Shown one piece after another: positions 1 through 7,114 of a stretch of DNA of 12,424 nt. The notes under the pieces are model-generated. The model was not told the origin of the DNA and did not search any database. It saw only the letters and a list, made by a program, of their open reading frames with translations. The DNA is from an uncultured Lachnospiraceae bacterium (GTDB taxonomy: Bacteria; Bacillota; Clostridia; Lachnospirales; Lachnospiraceae): positions 1-12,424 of the forward strand of contig CAJOQZ010000033.1 in assembly GCA_905236585.1 (NCBI GenBank), read 5' to 3'. The position numbers were made by a program, and so were the translations under genes. The stretch's first letter is position 1, and each line of letters starts with the position of its first letter.

Positions 1-440
1 CGGGAAACGCATAGGTCAAATTGTTCTCTGTAATCCGGCTTCTGTCCAAAATCCTCGGCTCTGCCATGAACTGCCGTGATACCCGTCAACTGAAGCGCAT
101 CGATTACATCCTCTAAAAATCGAACCCGCTTTTGCAATGAATCAAATAAAACCATATTCCACGCGGGATTGGCGATCTTTAAGACCATGCCGGGAAAGCC
201 GGCTCCCGTTCCGACGTCGATTACTCGAAGCGGTTCATTCGTTGGCGGTTGTATCAACCCAATGCTTAGACTATCCAACACATGCTTTACCATGAACGCA
301 TCCGGGTCGGTGATCGCCGTCAGATTCATTTTTTTGTTTGTTGAAAGGACAAAATCACGATAAGTTATAGTTTGATTTAATTGATTATCCGAAAATTCAT
401 ATCCAAATTTCGCGGCTTCTTTTAGAAATTTAGTATACAT
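1..440 (-). CDS. rsmG: 16S rRNA (guanine-N7)-methyltransferase RsmG, 3' end cut off
   Basis: RsmG (GidB) uses S-adenosylmethionine to methylate N7 of a conserved guanine in the 530 loop of 16S rRNA. About 146 residues are visible; the C-terminal part lies beyond the left edge. The family signature NLTAIT is at residues 39-44 and the AdoMet-binding glycine loop DVGTGAGFPG at 75-84. The chosen ATG at 440 gives 38 residues before NLTAIT, which is normal for the family, and AAGGG lies 10 bases upstream. An in-frame ATG at 479 would add 13 residues but has no good ribosome-binding site. It is the last visible gene of the leftward run, 128 bp after mnmG, the usual mnmE-mnmG-rsmG order. The identity is secure; the start is somewhat less so. 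Confidence 0.93.
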   Translation of the reverse strand, partial: MYTKFLKEAAKFGYEFSDNQLNQTITYRDFVLSTNKKMNLTAITDPDAFMVKHVLDSLSIGLIQPPTNEPLRVIDVGTGAGFPGMVLKIANPAWNMVLFDSLQKRVRFLEDVIDALQLTGITAVHGRAEDFGQKPDYREQFDLCVS

Positions 441-568
441 ATAATTATTGCCCTTAAATACTACGTTTCCGATGTCCATTCCATGTCAAAATATTTTTGA
501 CGTTCATGGTAAAAAGTACATAATGACTCCGACGGCTTGTTCCTGAATATTCGCATTTCTATGGCGCT
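441..568. other. mnmG-rsmG intergenic gap
   Basis: This 128-bp AT-rich gap holds the rsmG ribosome-binding site (AAGGG on the minus strand) and the stem-loop listed at 481-509. I see no convincing promoter and no terminator with a U-tract, so read-through from mnmG into rsmG is likely. Confidence 0.6.
481..509 (-). repeat. Inverted repeat / stem-loop upstream of rsmG
   Basis: GTCAAAA (485-491) and TTTTGAC (495-501) form a perfect 7-bp inverted repeat with a 3-base loop. Outer CCAT (481-484) and ATGG (506-509) can also pair, with a 4-base bulge on one side. No T-run follows on either strand, so it is not an ordinary intrinsic terminator. It could be an intercistronic RNA stem, for example a processing or stability element, or an operator-like site. 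The function is unknown. Confidence 0.55.
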
Positions 569-2512
569 CTATTCATATTTCCCCTGCTCCAGATACACCA
601 GCAAAACCGAAATATCCGCAGGCGATACGCCTGATATCCGGGATGCCTGCCCGATATTCAGCGGTCGCAGAGTAGATAATTTCTGCCGCGCCTCAATCCT
701 CAAAGATGTGATTTTATCATAATCAATATCCGACGGTATCCGTTTTGCCTCTATTTTCTTAAAATGTTCCACCTGTTTTTTCTGACGTCGGATATATCCT
801 TCATACTTAATATTGATATTCACCTGCTCCCTTACATCATCCGGCAGAATGGGGCGATCCGGGTCAACGGGCGCTAACCGGTCGTAATCCAATTCCGGAC
901 GGCGAATCAGTTCCTCTAACTTTATACCGCTGATAATCGGCTGGCTGTCATAGGAAGACAAAAGGGCGTTCGTCTTCTCCGTCGCACCAATCACGACATT
1001 TTCAATTCTTTTTAATTCCTGCCGAATCAAATTCTCTTTTTTGCATACTTTTTCATAACGCGCATCCGATATCAAGCCAACGTCATGTCCGATCTTTGAC
1101 AGACGCAAATCCGCATTGTCCTGCCGAAGCATCAACCGGTACTCGGATCGGCTCGTCATCATACGGTAAGGCTCCCGTGTCTCCTTTGTCACAAGGTCAT
1201 CAATCAGAACGCCGATATAGCCCTGCGACCGGTCTATCGTAATCGTCTCCTTTCCAAGAACTTCCAAAGCGGCATTTATTCCGGCAATAATACCCTGTGC
1301 CGCCGCTTCTTCATAGCCACTCGACCCGTTAAACTGTCCCGCCGCGTACAATCCCACATAATCCTTAAACCCAAGCGTCGGTAATAGTTGAGTCGCGAAT
1401 ACACAATCATACTCTATGGCATAGGCATTGCGAACGATTTCCGCATTTTCCAATCCCGCAACCGTTCGATACATAGCGTGCTGAACATGCTCTGGCATGG
1501 ATGACGACATTCCGCCGATATACATTTCGTTCGTATGAGCGCCTTCCGGCTCGATAAATAGTTGATGACGATCCTTGTCGGCAAATTTTACCACTTTATC
1601 CTCGATAGAGGGGCAGTACCTCGGACCCGTCCCCTCTATGATTCCGGCATAGATCGGCGACTCATCCAAATGCGCCCGGATGATCTCGTGCGTCTTTTCA
1701 TTTGTATAAGTCAGATAGCAGGGCACCTGCTCCTTTTGCACTCTCGCGGGATCGGTCGTAAAGGAAAACGGCACAACCGGTTCGTCCCCTTTCTGTTCGG
1801 TCATCTTAGAAAAATCAATCGACCGCTTATCAATCCGAGCGGGTGTTCCCGTCTTAAATCGCTGCATTCGAATCCCATTCGCCAAAAGCGAATCCGTCAA
1901 ATGATTCGCTGCCTTCAACCCGTTCGGTCCCGTATGTTCGATGACATTCCCGTACAGGCAGCGTGCTTTCAGATAAGTGCCGGTACATAAGATCACCGCC
2001 TTCGCGTGATAGACGGCGCCGGAAAGCGTTTTTACACCAATAATCCGCTTTTTCGCGTTTTTCGTAGATGGTTTTTCGCCCGGCGCAGCATCGACCCCGT
2101 CCTCGGTCAAAAGTTCCGTTACTTCCGCCTGCCGCAGCGTCAAATTCTTTGTCTGCTGCAAGACTTTTCGCATCTCGATCGAATACATCTGCTTGTCCGC
2201 CTGTGCCCGAAGAGAATGAACCGCCGGACCTTTTGAACGGTTCAGCATCCGTGACTGTAAAAACGTCTTATCAATATTTTTTCCCATCTCGCCGCCAAGC
2301 GCATCCACCTCCCGGACAAGATGACCCTTTGAACTGCCGCCAATGCTGGGATTGCAAGGCATCATTGCAACTGAATCCATGCTCACCGTAAATATGATCG
2401 TACGGCACCCTAACCTCGCCGCCGCAAGCGCCGCCTCGCATCCGGCATGTCCAGCGCCGACCACAACGACGTCATAGGATTCTTCAACAATTTGCGTTTT
2501 CTTTTCCGCCAT
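569..2512 (-). CDS. mnmG: tRNA uridine-5-carboxymethylaminomethyl modification enzyme MnmG (GidA)
   Basis: MnmG is the FAD-binding subunit of the MnmE-MnmG complex, which installs the (carboxymethyl)aminomethyl group on C5 of the wobble uridine in certain tRNAs. The 647 residues match the family's usual length of about 630, slightly long. The FAD dinucleotide-binding loop GAGHAG is at 19-24, PCNPSIGG at 52-59, TGTPAR at 221-226 and GPRYCPSIEDK at 296-306, followed by the helical C-terminal MnmE- and tRNA-binding region. A hydrophilic stretch at about 137-155, rich in Lys, Pro and acidic residues, looks like a small loop insertion. The frame stays open upstream to 2626, but the added 38 residues overlap mnmE and look unlike protein. 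The ATG at 2512 puts the FAD loop where the family has it and follows an AGGA. mnmE lies 22 bp upstream, so the two subunits are probably co-transcribed. Confidence 0.97.
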   Translation of the reverse strand: MAEKKTQIVEESYDVVVVGAGHAGCEAALAAARLGCRTIIFTVSMDSVAMMPCNPSIGGSSKGHLVREVDALGGEMGKNIDKTFLQSRMLNRSKGPAVHSLRAQADKQMYSIEMRKVLQQTKNLTLRQAEVTELLTEDGVDAAPGEKPSTKNAKKRIIGVKTLSGAVYHAKAVILCTGTYLKARCLYGNVIEHTGPNGLKAANHLTDSLLANGIRMQRFKTGTPARIDKRSIDFSKMTEQKGDEPVVPFSFTTDPARVQKEQVPCYLTYTNEKTHEIIRAHLDESPIYAGIIEGTGPRYCPSIEDKVVKFADKDRHQLFIEPEGAHTNEMYIGGMSSSMPEHVQHAMYRTVAGLENAEIVRNAYAIEYDCVFATQLLPTLGFKDYVGLYAAGQFNGSSGYEEAAAQGIIAGINAALEVLGKETITIDRSQGYIGVLIDDLVTKETREPYRMMTSRSEYRLMLRQDNADLRLSKIGHDVGLISDARYEKVCKKENLIRQELKRIENVVIGATEKTNALLSSYDSQPIISGIKLEELIRRPELDYDRLAPVDPDRPILPDDVREQVNINIKYEGYIRRQKKQVEHFKKIEAKRIPSDIDYDKITSLRIEARQKLSTLRPLNIGQASRISGVSPADISVLLVYLEQGKYE

Positions 2513-2534
2513 GATTCCTAACCTATCAAAACTA

Positions 2535-4049
2535 TCATTTCCCCATACAGAATTTGGAGAAAATCTCCTCGACCAAATCGTCCGCCACTTCCTGCCCGAT
2601 GATCTCACCCAGACGCGTATAAGCATCCATCAAATCTATGGAGAAAAAATCCTCCGGCTGACCGTCCGCAATCGAAGTCGAAACAAAAGACAAAGAGCGC
2701 TCCGCCTGTTCCAGCAAAGATTTATGGCGAAGATTCGTAATAAAAATATCATCATTCGAAAAAACATCCCCGGAAAAAACCATAGAGGATATCTTCTCAT
2801 ACAGCACATCCAGCCCCGTCTGCTGTTTTGCGGAAATAGGCAGAATCTCCACCGTCTGTTCTGTACAGGGAATGGACGGCTCCCCAATCACAGAGGATGA
2901 ATTATATATATTAGAAGATTCTCCCACCGTCCGAATTGCCTCCAAGACAGTCTCTTCCGAAGTAACCGCCGCCTTATCCGTCTTATTCAAAAGAACGATC
3001 GTTTTTGCAAGATCGACCGAATCAATAATCCGTATGTCGTTATCATCCAGCGCATCCGACGCATCTACAACATAAAGGATCAGATCCGCATTCTTCGCAT
3101 GAGAAATCGCCCGGTCAATGCCGATTTTTTCCACCGTATCATCCGTCTCGCGAATCCCGGCGGTATCTACGATCACAAGGGAAATATCACGGATTCGAAT
3201 TTTTTCTTCCAACACATCCCGCGTCGTTCCAGGAATATCCGTCACGATCGCCCGGTCGGATTTTGTCAGAGCATTCAACAACGAAGATTTCCCTACATTC
3301 GGCTTTCCGATAATCACGGTCCGAATGCCGTCTTTCAGCAACTGTCCGTCCCCGGCGCTTAAAAGCAGACGCTCAAGCTGCGTACGCCATGCCGTAACCA
3401 TCCCGGCAAGCCGTCCGGGGTAGCCGTCTAAATCATAATGTTCGGGATCGTCAAGCGCCGCCTCGATAAAAGCGACTTCATGCAGAATATCCGCCCGCAG
3501 CGCAGCGATGGAATCGGAGAGTGCGCCGGACAACTGCCTTTGGGAGTTCTTTAATATCCGTTCATTTTCCGCGCTGATAATATCCATCACGGATTCCGCC
3601 TGTGACAGATCGATCCTGCCGCCTAAAAACGCGCGTTTCGTAAACTCCCCTGCCTGTGCGGGGCGGACGCCTTTTTCAAAAAGCAGTTCCAATATCCGCT
3701 GCATCACATAGATGCCGCCATGCGACTGGATTTCAACGACATCTTCAGTCGTATAAGAATGCGGCGCACGAAAAACGGAAACCAGCACTTCATCAATAAT
3801 GAAGCGCGAAGAGTCCGCTGCCCCAGCGTTTTCTTCGCTTACCTCGGGCAATGCGCCGCATTTAATATTATCTTTATTTTCAATAATATGTCCAAAATGA
3901 ACGGTATGACTTTTCGCGTCGGAAAGATGCATCTTCCCTTCAAACAATAAATCGCAAAGCCTTACCGCCTCCGACCCGCTGACGCGGATCACGCCGATTC
4001 CGCCCGTACCGATGGGCGTTGAAATCGCGGCAATCGTATCTTCGTTCAT
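2535..4049 (-). CDS. mnmE: tRNA modification GTPase MnmE (TrmE)
   Basis: MnmE is the GTPase and folate-binding partner of MnmG in wobble-uridine modification of tRNA. The N-terminal tetrahydrofolate-binding domain begins with DTIAAISTPIGTGGIGVIR. The inserted G domain shows the P-loop GKPNVGKS at 248-255, GTTRD at 274-278, DTAG at 295-298, NKTD at 355-358 and SAK at 406-408. The protein ends in FCMGK, matching the C-x-G-K ending whose cysteine is needed for modification. At 504 residues it is longer than the usual 450-460. The excess appears to sit at about 57-82 in the N-terminal domain and about 374-400 between NKTD and SAK. The start codon overlaps the jag stop by one base (TAATG), a sign of translational coupling. 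Confidence 0.97.
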   Translation of the reverse strand: MNEDTIAAISTPIGTGGIGVIRVSGSEAVRLCDLLFEGKMHLSDAKSHTVHFGHIIENKDNIKCGALPEVSEENAGAADSSRFIIDEVLVSVFRAPHSYTTEDVVEIQSHGGIYVMQRILELLFEKGVRPAQAGEFTKRAFLGGRIDLSQAESVMDIISAENERILKNSQRQLSGALSDSIAALRADILHEVAFIEAALDDPEHYDLDGYPGRLAGMVTAWRTQLERLLLSAGDGQLLKDGIRTVIIGKPNVGKSSLLNALTKSDRAIVTDIPGTTRDVLEEKIRIRDISLVIVDTAGIRETDDTVEKIGIDRAISHAKNADLILYVVDASDALDDNDIRIIDSVDLAKTIVLLNKTDKAAVTSEETVLEAIRTVGESSNIYNSSSVIGEPSIPCTEQTVEILPISAKQQTGLDVLYEKISSMVFSGDVFSNDDIFITNLRHKSLLEQAERSLSFVSTSIADGQPEDFFSIDLMDAYTRLGEIIGQEVADDLVEEIFSKFCMGK

Positions 4050-4837
4050 TATTTCGGAACAACCACGATATGGCGGTACGGTTCCTCGCCCTCGCTATGC
4101 GTCGTCACATAGTTGTCATTCTGCAGGGCATAATGGATAATCCGCCGCTCATAGGGGTTCATTGCTTCCAGCGATACCGCATGACGTGTGCGCTTTACTT
4201 TATACGCAACGTTCTTCGCCAGATTCTCCAGCGTCTGTTTTCTGCGGTAGCGGTAATCCTCCGTATCAATCTTGACGCGGACATAAGAATCGAGTTTGCG
4301 GTTGATCGCCAAATTCGCCAAATACTGAACGGAATCCAAAGTTGCGCCGCGCTTTCCGATAATAATTCCCATTTCGGGACCGGACAACTCGATATTCAAC
4401 GAATTGTTGTCCTCGTCATAGTGCATTTCCATCTTAACTTCCAACTGCATCGCACCGAACAGATCGTTCAGGAACTTCTCAGCAGCCGCTTTTGCCCCAT
4501 CTACATCCACCGGAACACGCTCAGCAGAAGCCTCTTCCACATCCCTTTCGACTGCCGCATCATTTTCCGCAGCAGGAGCCGTTTCAAGATTTTCTTCGTG
4601 TACTTCGGAAGCCTCTTCGCGTGCTTCTTCCACTTTGGACTCTTCGGCTTCGGTTGCTTCATTTTCACTCTTCACCCTTGCGCGGATCTTCGCGTCTTTG
4701 CTTCCGATTCCCAAAAAACCGGAACTTCCCTTTTCAATCACCTCATATTCCAAACAATCACTCGTTACACCGAAATCAATCGTCGCCGATGTGATCGCAT
4801 CCTCCACGGACGCACCGACAAATTCTTTATAATCCAT
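4049..4837 (-). CDS. jag: RNA-binding protein KhpB / Jag (Jag-N, KH and R3H domains)
   Basis: Jag (KhpB, also called EloR) is a cytoplasmic RNA-binding protein; in other Bacillota it pairs with KhpA and influences cell elongation and division. The 262 residues show a Jag-N domain (about 1-55) with GSSGFLGIGSKDAKI, a strongly acidic Glu/Ala linker (about 58-108), a type II KH domain with the GKRG loop at 161-164, and an R3H domain with the R-x3-H pair at R231 and H235 in NPYERRIIH. The ATG at 4837 is preceded by GAGGTG at good spacing. It sits 21 bp after yidC and overlaps mnmE by one base, the typical yidC-jag-mnmE arrangement. The identity is secure; its RNA targets cannot be inferred from sequence. 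Confidence 0.95.
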   Translation of the reverse strand: MDYKEFVGASVEDAITSATIDFGVTSDCLEYEVIEKGSSGFLGIGSKDAKIRARVKSENEATEAEESKVEEAREEASEVHEENLETAPAAENDAAVERDVEEASAERVPVDVDGAKAAAEKFLNDLFGAMQLEVKMEMHYDEDNNSLNIELSGPEMGIIIGKRGATLDSVQYLANLAINRKLDSYVRVKIDTEDYRYRRKQTLENLAKNVAYKVKRTRHAVSLEAMNPYERRIIHYALQNDNYVTTHSEGEEPYRHIVVVPK

Positions 4838-4858
4838 AATTTCTCACCTCAAAAAAAA

Positions 4859-6115
4859 TTATTTTTTTAATGTCCCTTCGTTAAACTCTTTTACCAGATT
4901 CGCCTTTTGCGAAAGGGAGCCTTTTCGCGCCGTCCCTCGAAGAGCCGCCGCCTTATCAAGCGCCTCGCTCTTTTCTTCGGAAACCTTCGCCTTATCCCTC
5001 ATGGAGCGCGTGCTCATCTGCGCGTTAGCGGCAATCCGCATCTGTCCGCGTTTTTCGGCTTTCTTTGCCGCCTTGTCCTTGTTTTTCTCAATGATATCAT
5101 CCAGATTGATCTTCTCAAAATGCTTATTCAGGAAAAACTGCTGAATCGTACGAACAACCGCACCGGCAATCCAGTAAATACCAAGACCGATCGGCGTAAT
5201 AAATACGAAAAACAGCGACATTAACGGCATCATCGTATTCATGGTCTTCATCTGCTGCGCCATTTGATCGTCGCCGCCAGAGGCAGTAGGCATGAGTTTG
5301 AGATTCAATACCTGCGAGCCATAAGCAAGAAGCGGTATTAAAAGCGCCGCAATGATAAGCCCGAACGATTTATCACCCCACGCTGTCTGAATCGTATGCC
5401 ACGGCGTATCCGAAATATTTAAGACAAAGAAATAATTGATCTTTGAAAGCGTATTGGACACGCTCGCAATCTGGTCAGTAAGTCCGGGAAAAGCATCCGC
5501 GCAAGCCTTCCAGCCCTCGTCGGAAAGTTTGTATAACACATCAATGATATAGCCGCGAATCGCTTCATTGTCCGAAGACGTAAAATCTACCTGCACGCCG
5601 CGCAACGCCGCTTTTTCCGTCAAATCCGTCATGATGTCCTTGTACTTCGACGTCTCGACGATCCCGTCCACCAGCGGCGTAAAGATCTCCTTTACACTCG
5701 TGATATATGCCGGAACATTATAGAACACACGGTATAAAGCGAACAAAATCGGCATCTGAATCAACATCTGCACGCAGCTTCCGGTCGGGGAAATGCCGTA
5801 TTTGTCGTAGATCATCTGCGTTTCTTCCTGCATCGCAGCCATGGACGCCTGATCTTTTTTTCCTTGGTATTTCTTGCGGATGGCGTTGATTTCCGGCTGC
5901 ATCTTCCTTGTCAGCATGGAAAATTTCTGCTGGCGGTATGTCAGCGGGAACATACAGATATAGATAAAAATGGTAAAAAGGATAATGGAAATCGCGATAC
6001 TGCCGTCTAATATGCCGCATTTATCCGTCAGAAAAACATAGATCTTATCCATGATCCACCCGAGAACCCGGGCAATCGGACCTAAGACAGAGCCGTTATA
6101 GGCAGTTAAATACAT
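4859..6115 (-). CDS. yidC: Membrane protein insertase YidC/Oxa1/SpoIIIJ family
   Basis: YidC inserts and folds membrane proteins, alone or with SecYEG. The 418 residues show a hydrophobic segment at about 39-58, then the cytoplasmic hairpin (MQPEINAIRKKYQGKKDQ and onward), a segment around PILFALYRVFYNVPAYI (122-138), a long extracytoplasmic loop of about 100 residues (139-238), and hydrophobic segments at about 251-270, 294-309 and 310-328. It ends in a very basic tail (about 335-418) that may contact ribosomes or nucleic acid. There is no N-terminal lipobox, unlike the bacillar lipoprotein forms. Residue 52, the usual site of the groove arginine, is Tyr. The frame continues to 6166, but the ATG at 6115 has GGAAGGA eight bases upstream and is the better start. 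Confidence 0.95.
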   Translation of the reverse strand: MYLTAYNGSVLGPIARVLGWIMDKIYVFLTDKCGILDGSIAISIILFTIFIYICMFPLTYRQQKFSMLTRKMQPEINAIRKKYQGKKDQASMAAMQEETQMIYDKYGISPTGSCVQMLIQMPILFALYRVFYNVPAYITSVKEIFTPLVDGIVETSKYKDIMTDLTEKAALRGVQVDFTSSDNEAIRGYIIDVLYKLSDEGWKACADAFPGLTDQIASVSNTLSKINYFFVLNISDTPWHTIQTAWGDKSFGLIIAALLIPLLAYGSQVLNLKLMPTASGGDDQMAQQMKTMNTMMPLMSLFFVFITPIGLGIYWIAGAVVRTIQQFFLNKHFEKINLDDIIEKNKDKAAKKAEKRGQMRIAANAQMSTRSMRDKAKVSEEKSEALDKAAALRGTARKGSLSQKANLVKEFNEGTLKK

Positions 6116-6212
6116 AATACTATTCCTTCCCGCAGCCGCTTTTCTTCCATATAAAAGCAGCCGCACTTTGTAATTGCTGCATCAGGCACAAACAATTACT
6201 ATTTCTCACCTG
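6116..6212 (-). other. yidD-yidC intergenic gap with repeats
   Basis: This 97-bp gap holds a 7-bp perfect inverted repeat, GTAATTG (6170-6176) and CAATTAC (6193-6199), with a 16-base loop. It also holds an 8-bp direct repeat, GCAGCCGC, at 6132-6139 and 6157-6164, and a 6-bp hairpin GCTTTT/AAAAGC (6138-6143 and 6153-6158) just before the yidC ribosome-binding site. No T-run marks a terminator and no good promoter is visible. It may modulate yidC expression relative to rnpA; that is inference. Confidence 0.45.
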
Positions 6213-6422
6213 TCAGGGAACAGGATCATACCCTCCTTTGGAAAAAGGATTGCACCGCACGATACGCCACGCCGCAAGCGCACTTCCTTTGAGCGCTCCG
6301 TGCTTTTGGATCGCTTCCAATCCATAGGCGGAGCAGGTGGGATAATACGGGCACTTGGTCGTCTTCATCGGACTCAAGTACTTCTGATACATTTTAATAA
6401 GAAATATCAGCAACTTTTTCAT
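6213..6422 (-). CDS. yidD: Membrane protein insertion efficiency factor YidD
   Basis: YidD is a small peripheral membrane protein that assists YidC-dependent insertion. The 69 residues carry the family pattern: an N-terminal amphipathic helix (MKKLLIFLIKMYQKYLSP), the cysteine motif CPYYPTCSAYGLEAI, then RIVRCNPFSKGGYDPVP near the C-terminus. The ATG at 6422 gives the usual MKKLL beginning and follows GGAG 11 bases upstream. Alternatives four residues (ATG 6431) and five residues (GTG 6434) further up have poor spacing. It overlaps the end of rnpA by 29 bases in another frame, so the two are probably translationally coupled. It lies between rnpA and yidC, its normal place. Confidence 0.94.
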   Translation of the reverse strand: MKKLLIFLIKMYQKYLSPMKTTKCPYYPTCSAYGLEAIQKHGALKGSALAAWRIVRCNPFSKGGYDPVP

Positions 6423-6768
6423 TCGAAACATCACTCCGGCGAAGATTCTGCAGTTTTGCCAAATGCATCAGCGCCGACGCGGCCTCATGATACGTTGCGC
6501 TTTTTGCCTCCGGCTTCGCTACCACTACAATGTCCCAACCACTATGGAACTTTTCTTCATTTAACCGGTAACTTTCTCTTATCAGTCTCGTCAAATGATG
6601 CCTGACAACGGAGTTGCCAACTTTTTTGCTGACGGAAATGCCGATCCGGTTCATCGAAAGACCGTTTTTCTTCACATACATAACGAAAAGACGGTTGCCT
6701 TTGCTTTTTCGCTTATGATAAACCGCGGCAAAATCCCTGCTTTTTTTTAATGATTCGGAAAACTTCAT
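6394..6768 (-). CDS. rnpA: Ribonuclease P protein component
   Basis: RnpA is the small basic protein subunit of RNase P; it helps the catalytic RNA bind precursor tRNA when the 5' leader is removed. The 124 residues fit the family (about 110-125). The fold shows the N-terminal LKKSRDFAAVYHKRKS, central IGISVSKKVGNSVV and LTRLIRESYRL, and later WDIVVVAKP. The normally conserved Arg-Asn-Arg motif reads Arg-His-His at residues 56-58, followed by LTR. The ATG at 6768 gives a typical MKF beginning, but no ribosome-binding site is well spaced for it. A TTG at 6774, two codons upstream, has GGAG 11 bases before it and may be the real start. That GGAG lies in a hairpin (6783-6818). It is 85 bp downstream of rpmH. 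Confidence 0.95.
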   Translation of the reverse strand: MKFSESLKKSRDFAAVYHKRKSKGNRLFVMYVKKNGLSMNRIGISVSKKVGNSVVRHHLTRLIRESYRLNEEKFHSGWDIVVVAKPEAKSATYHEAASALMHLAKLQNLRRSDVSNEKVADISY

Positions 6769-6782
6769 TTTCAAAATACGAA

Positions 6783-6818
6783 CCGCTCCGTAATACCTGC
6801 ATGGTTCTTAAGGAGCGG
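6783..6818 (-). promoter_or_regulatory. Hairpin covering the rnpA ribosome-binding site
   Basis: On the minus strand CCGCTCC (6818-6812) can pair perfectly with GGAGCGG (6789-6783) across a 22-base loop. The right arm contains the only Shine-Dalgarno-like GGAG upstream of rnpA. If it forms in the rpmH-rnpA transcript, it would lower rnpA translation relative to bL34. The GC-rich 7-bp stem is directly visible; regulation is inferred. Confidence 0.5.
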
Positions 6819-6853
6819 AAACCGTACTATTGGTTAAAGTGTCAAAAGCCTCA

Positions 6854-6988
6854 TTAAGCCGAAAGTCTCTTTCTGCCTTTTGCTCTTCTTGCCTGTAATA
6901 CCTTCCGTCCGCCTGCCGTACGCATTCTTTTACGGAAGCCGTGGACTTTCGAACGCTGACGCTTCTTCGGCTGAAATGTCATCTTCAT
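6854..6988 (-). CDS. rpmH: 50S ribosomal protein bL34
   Basis: This 44-residue very basic protein of the large ribosomal subunit begins MKMTFQPKKRQRSKVHGFRK and ends KGRKRLSA, nearly the family consensus over its full length. The ATG at 6988 has a strong ribosome-binding site, GAGGTG, seven bases upstream. It is the first gene of the leftward run, as is usual at bacterial origins, and is served by the near-consensus promoter at 7051-7079. A perfect DnaA box lies in its untranslated leader (7012-7020). Identity and start are secure. Confidence 0.98.
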   Translation of the reverse strand: MKMTFQPKKRQRSKVHGFRKRMRTAGGRKVLQARRAKGRKRLSA

Positions 6989-7011
6989 AATCTATCACCT
7001 CTTTCATATGA

Positions 7012-7020
7012 TTATTCACA
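7012..7020 (+). promoter_or_regulatory. DnaA box in the rpmH leader
   Basis: TTATTCACA matches the TTATNCACA consensus exactly. It lies between the predicted rpmH transcription start (about 7044) and the start codon at 6988, so bound DnaA could hinder rpmH transcription; that effect is inferred. Confidence 0.65.
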
Positions 7021-7050
7021 AATTTTGTCAAAAATAGGCGTATCTTCCAC

Positions 7051-7079
7051 ATTATAAGAAGAAAAGCCGCTAAAGTCAA
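7051..7079 (-). promoter_or_regulatory. rpmH operon promoter (sigma-A type)
   Basis: Read on the minus strand, TTGACT (7079-7074) is followed by a 17-bp spacer and a perfect TATAAT (7056-7051). This is the strongest promoter match I found in the window. The predicted start near 7044 gives a leader of about 56 bases before rpmH. It probably also serves rnpA, yidD and genes further left. Confidence 0.88.
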
Positions 7080-7114
7080 GAAAAAATCAATTTTCTTTCA
7101 ATTCTACATTAAGA

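Noticed and set aside
458..489. Promoter for rsmG from a perfect TTGACA on the minus strand
   Set aside because: The nearest -10-like box (TAGTAT) is 20 bp away, too far for a normal sigma-A promoter, and the hexamer is part of the hairpin at 481-509.
2513..2626. Upstream extension of MnmG by 38 residues
   Set aside because: It runs through the mnmE C-terminus in another frame, is rich in Arg and Trp, and would place the FAD loop far from the N-terminus.
4019..4870. A 283-codon open frame on the plus strand
   Set aside because: It lies antisense to all of jag and the start of mnmE, both well supported by motifs. Its product is rich in Phe, His and Arg with no recognisable domain, as expected for a shadow of acidic coding sequence.
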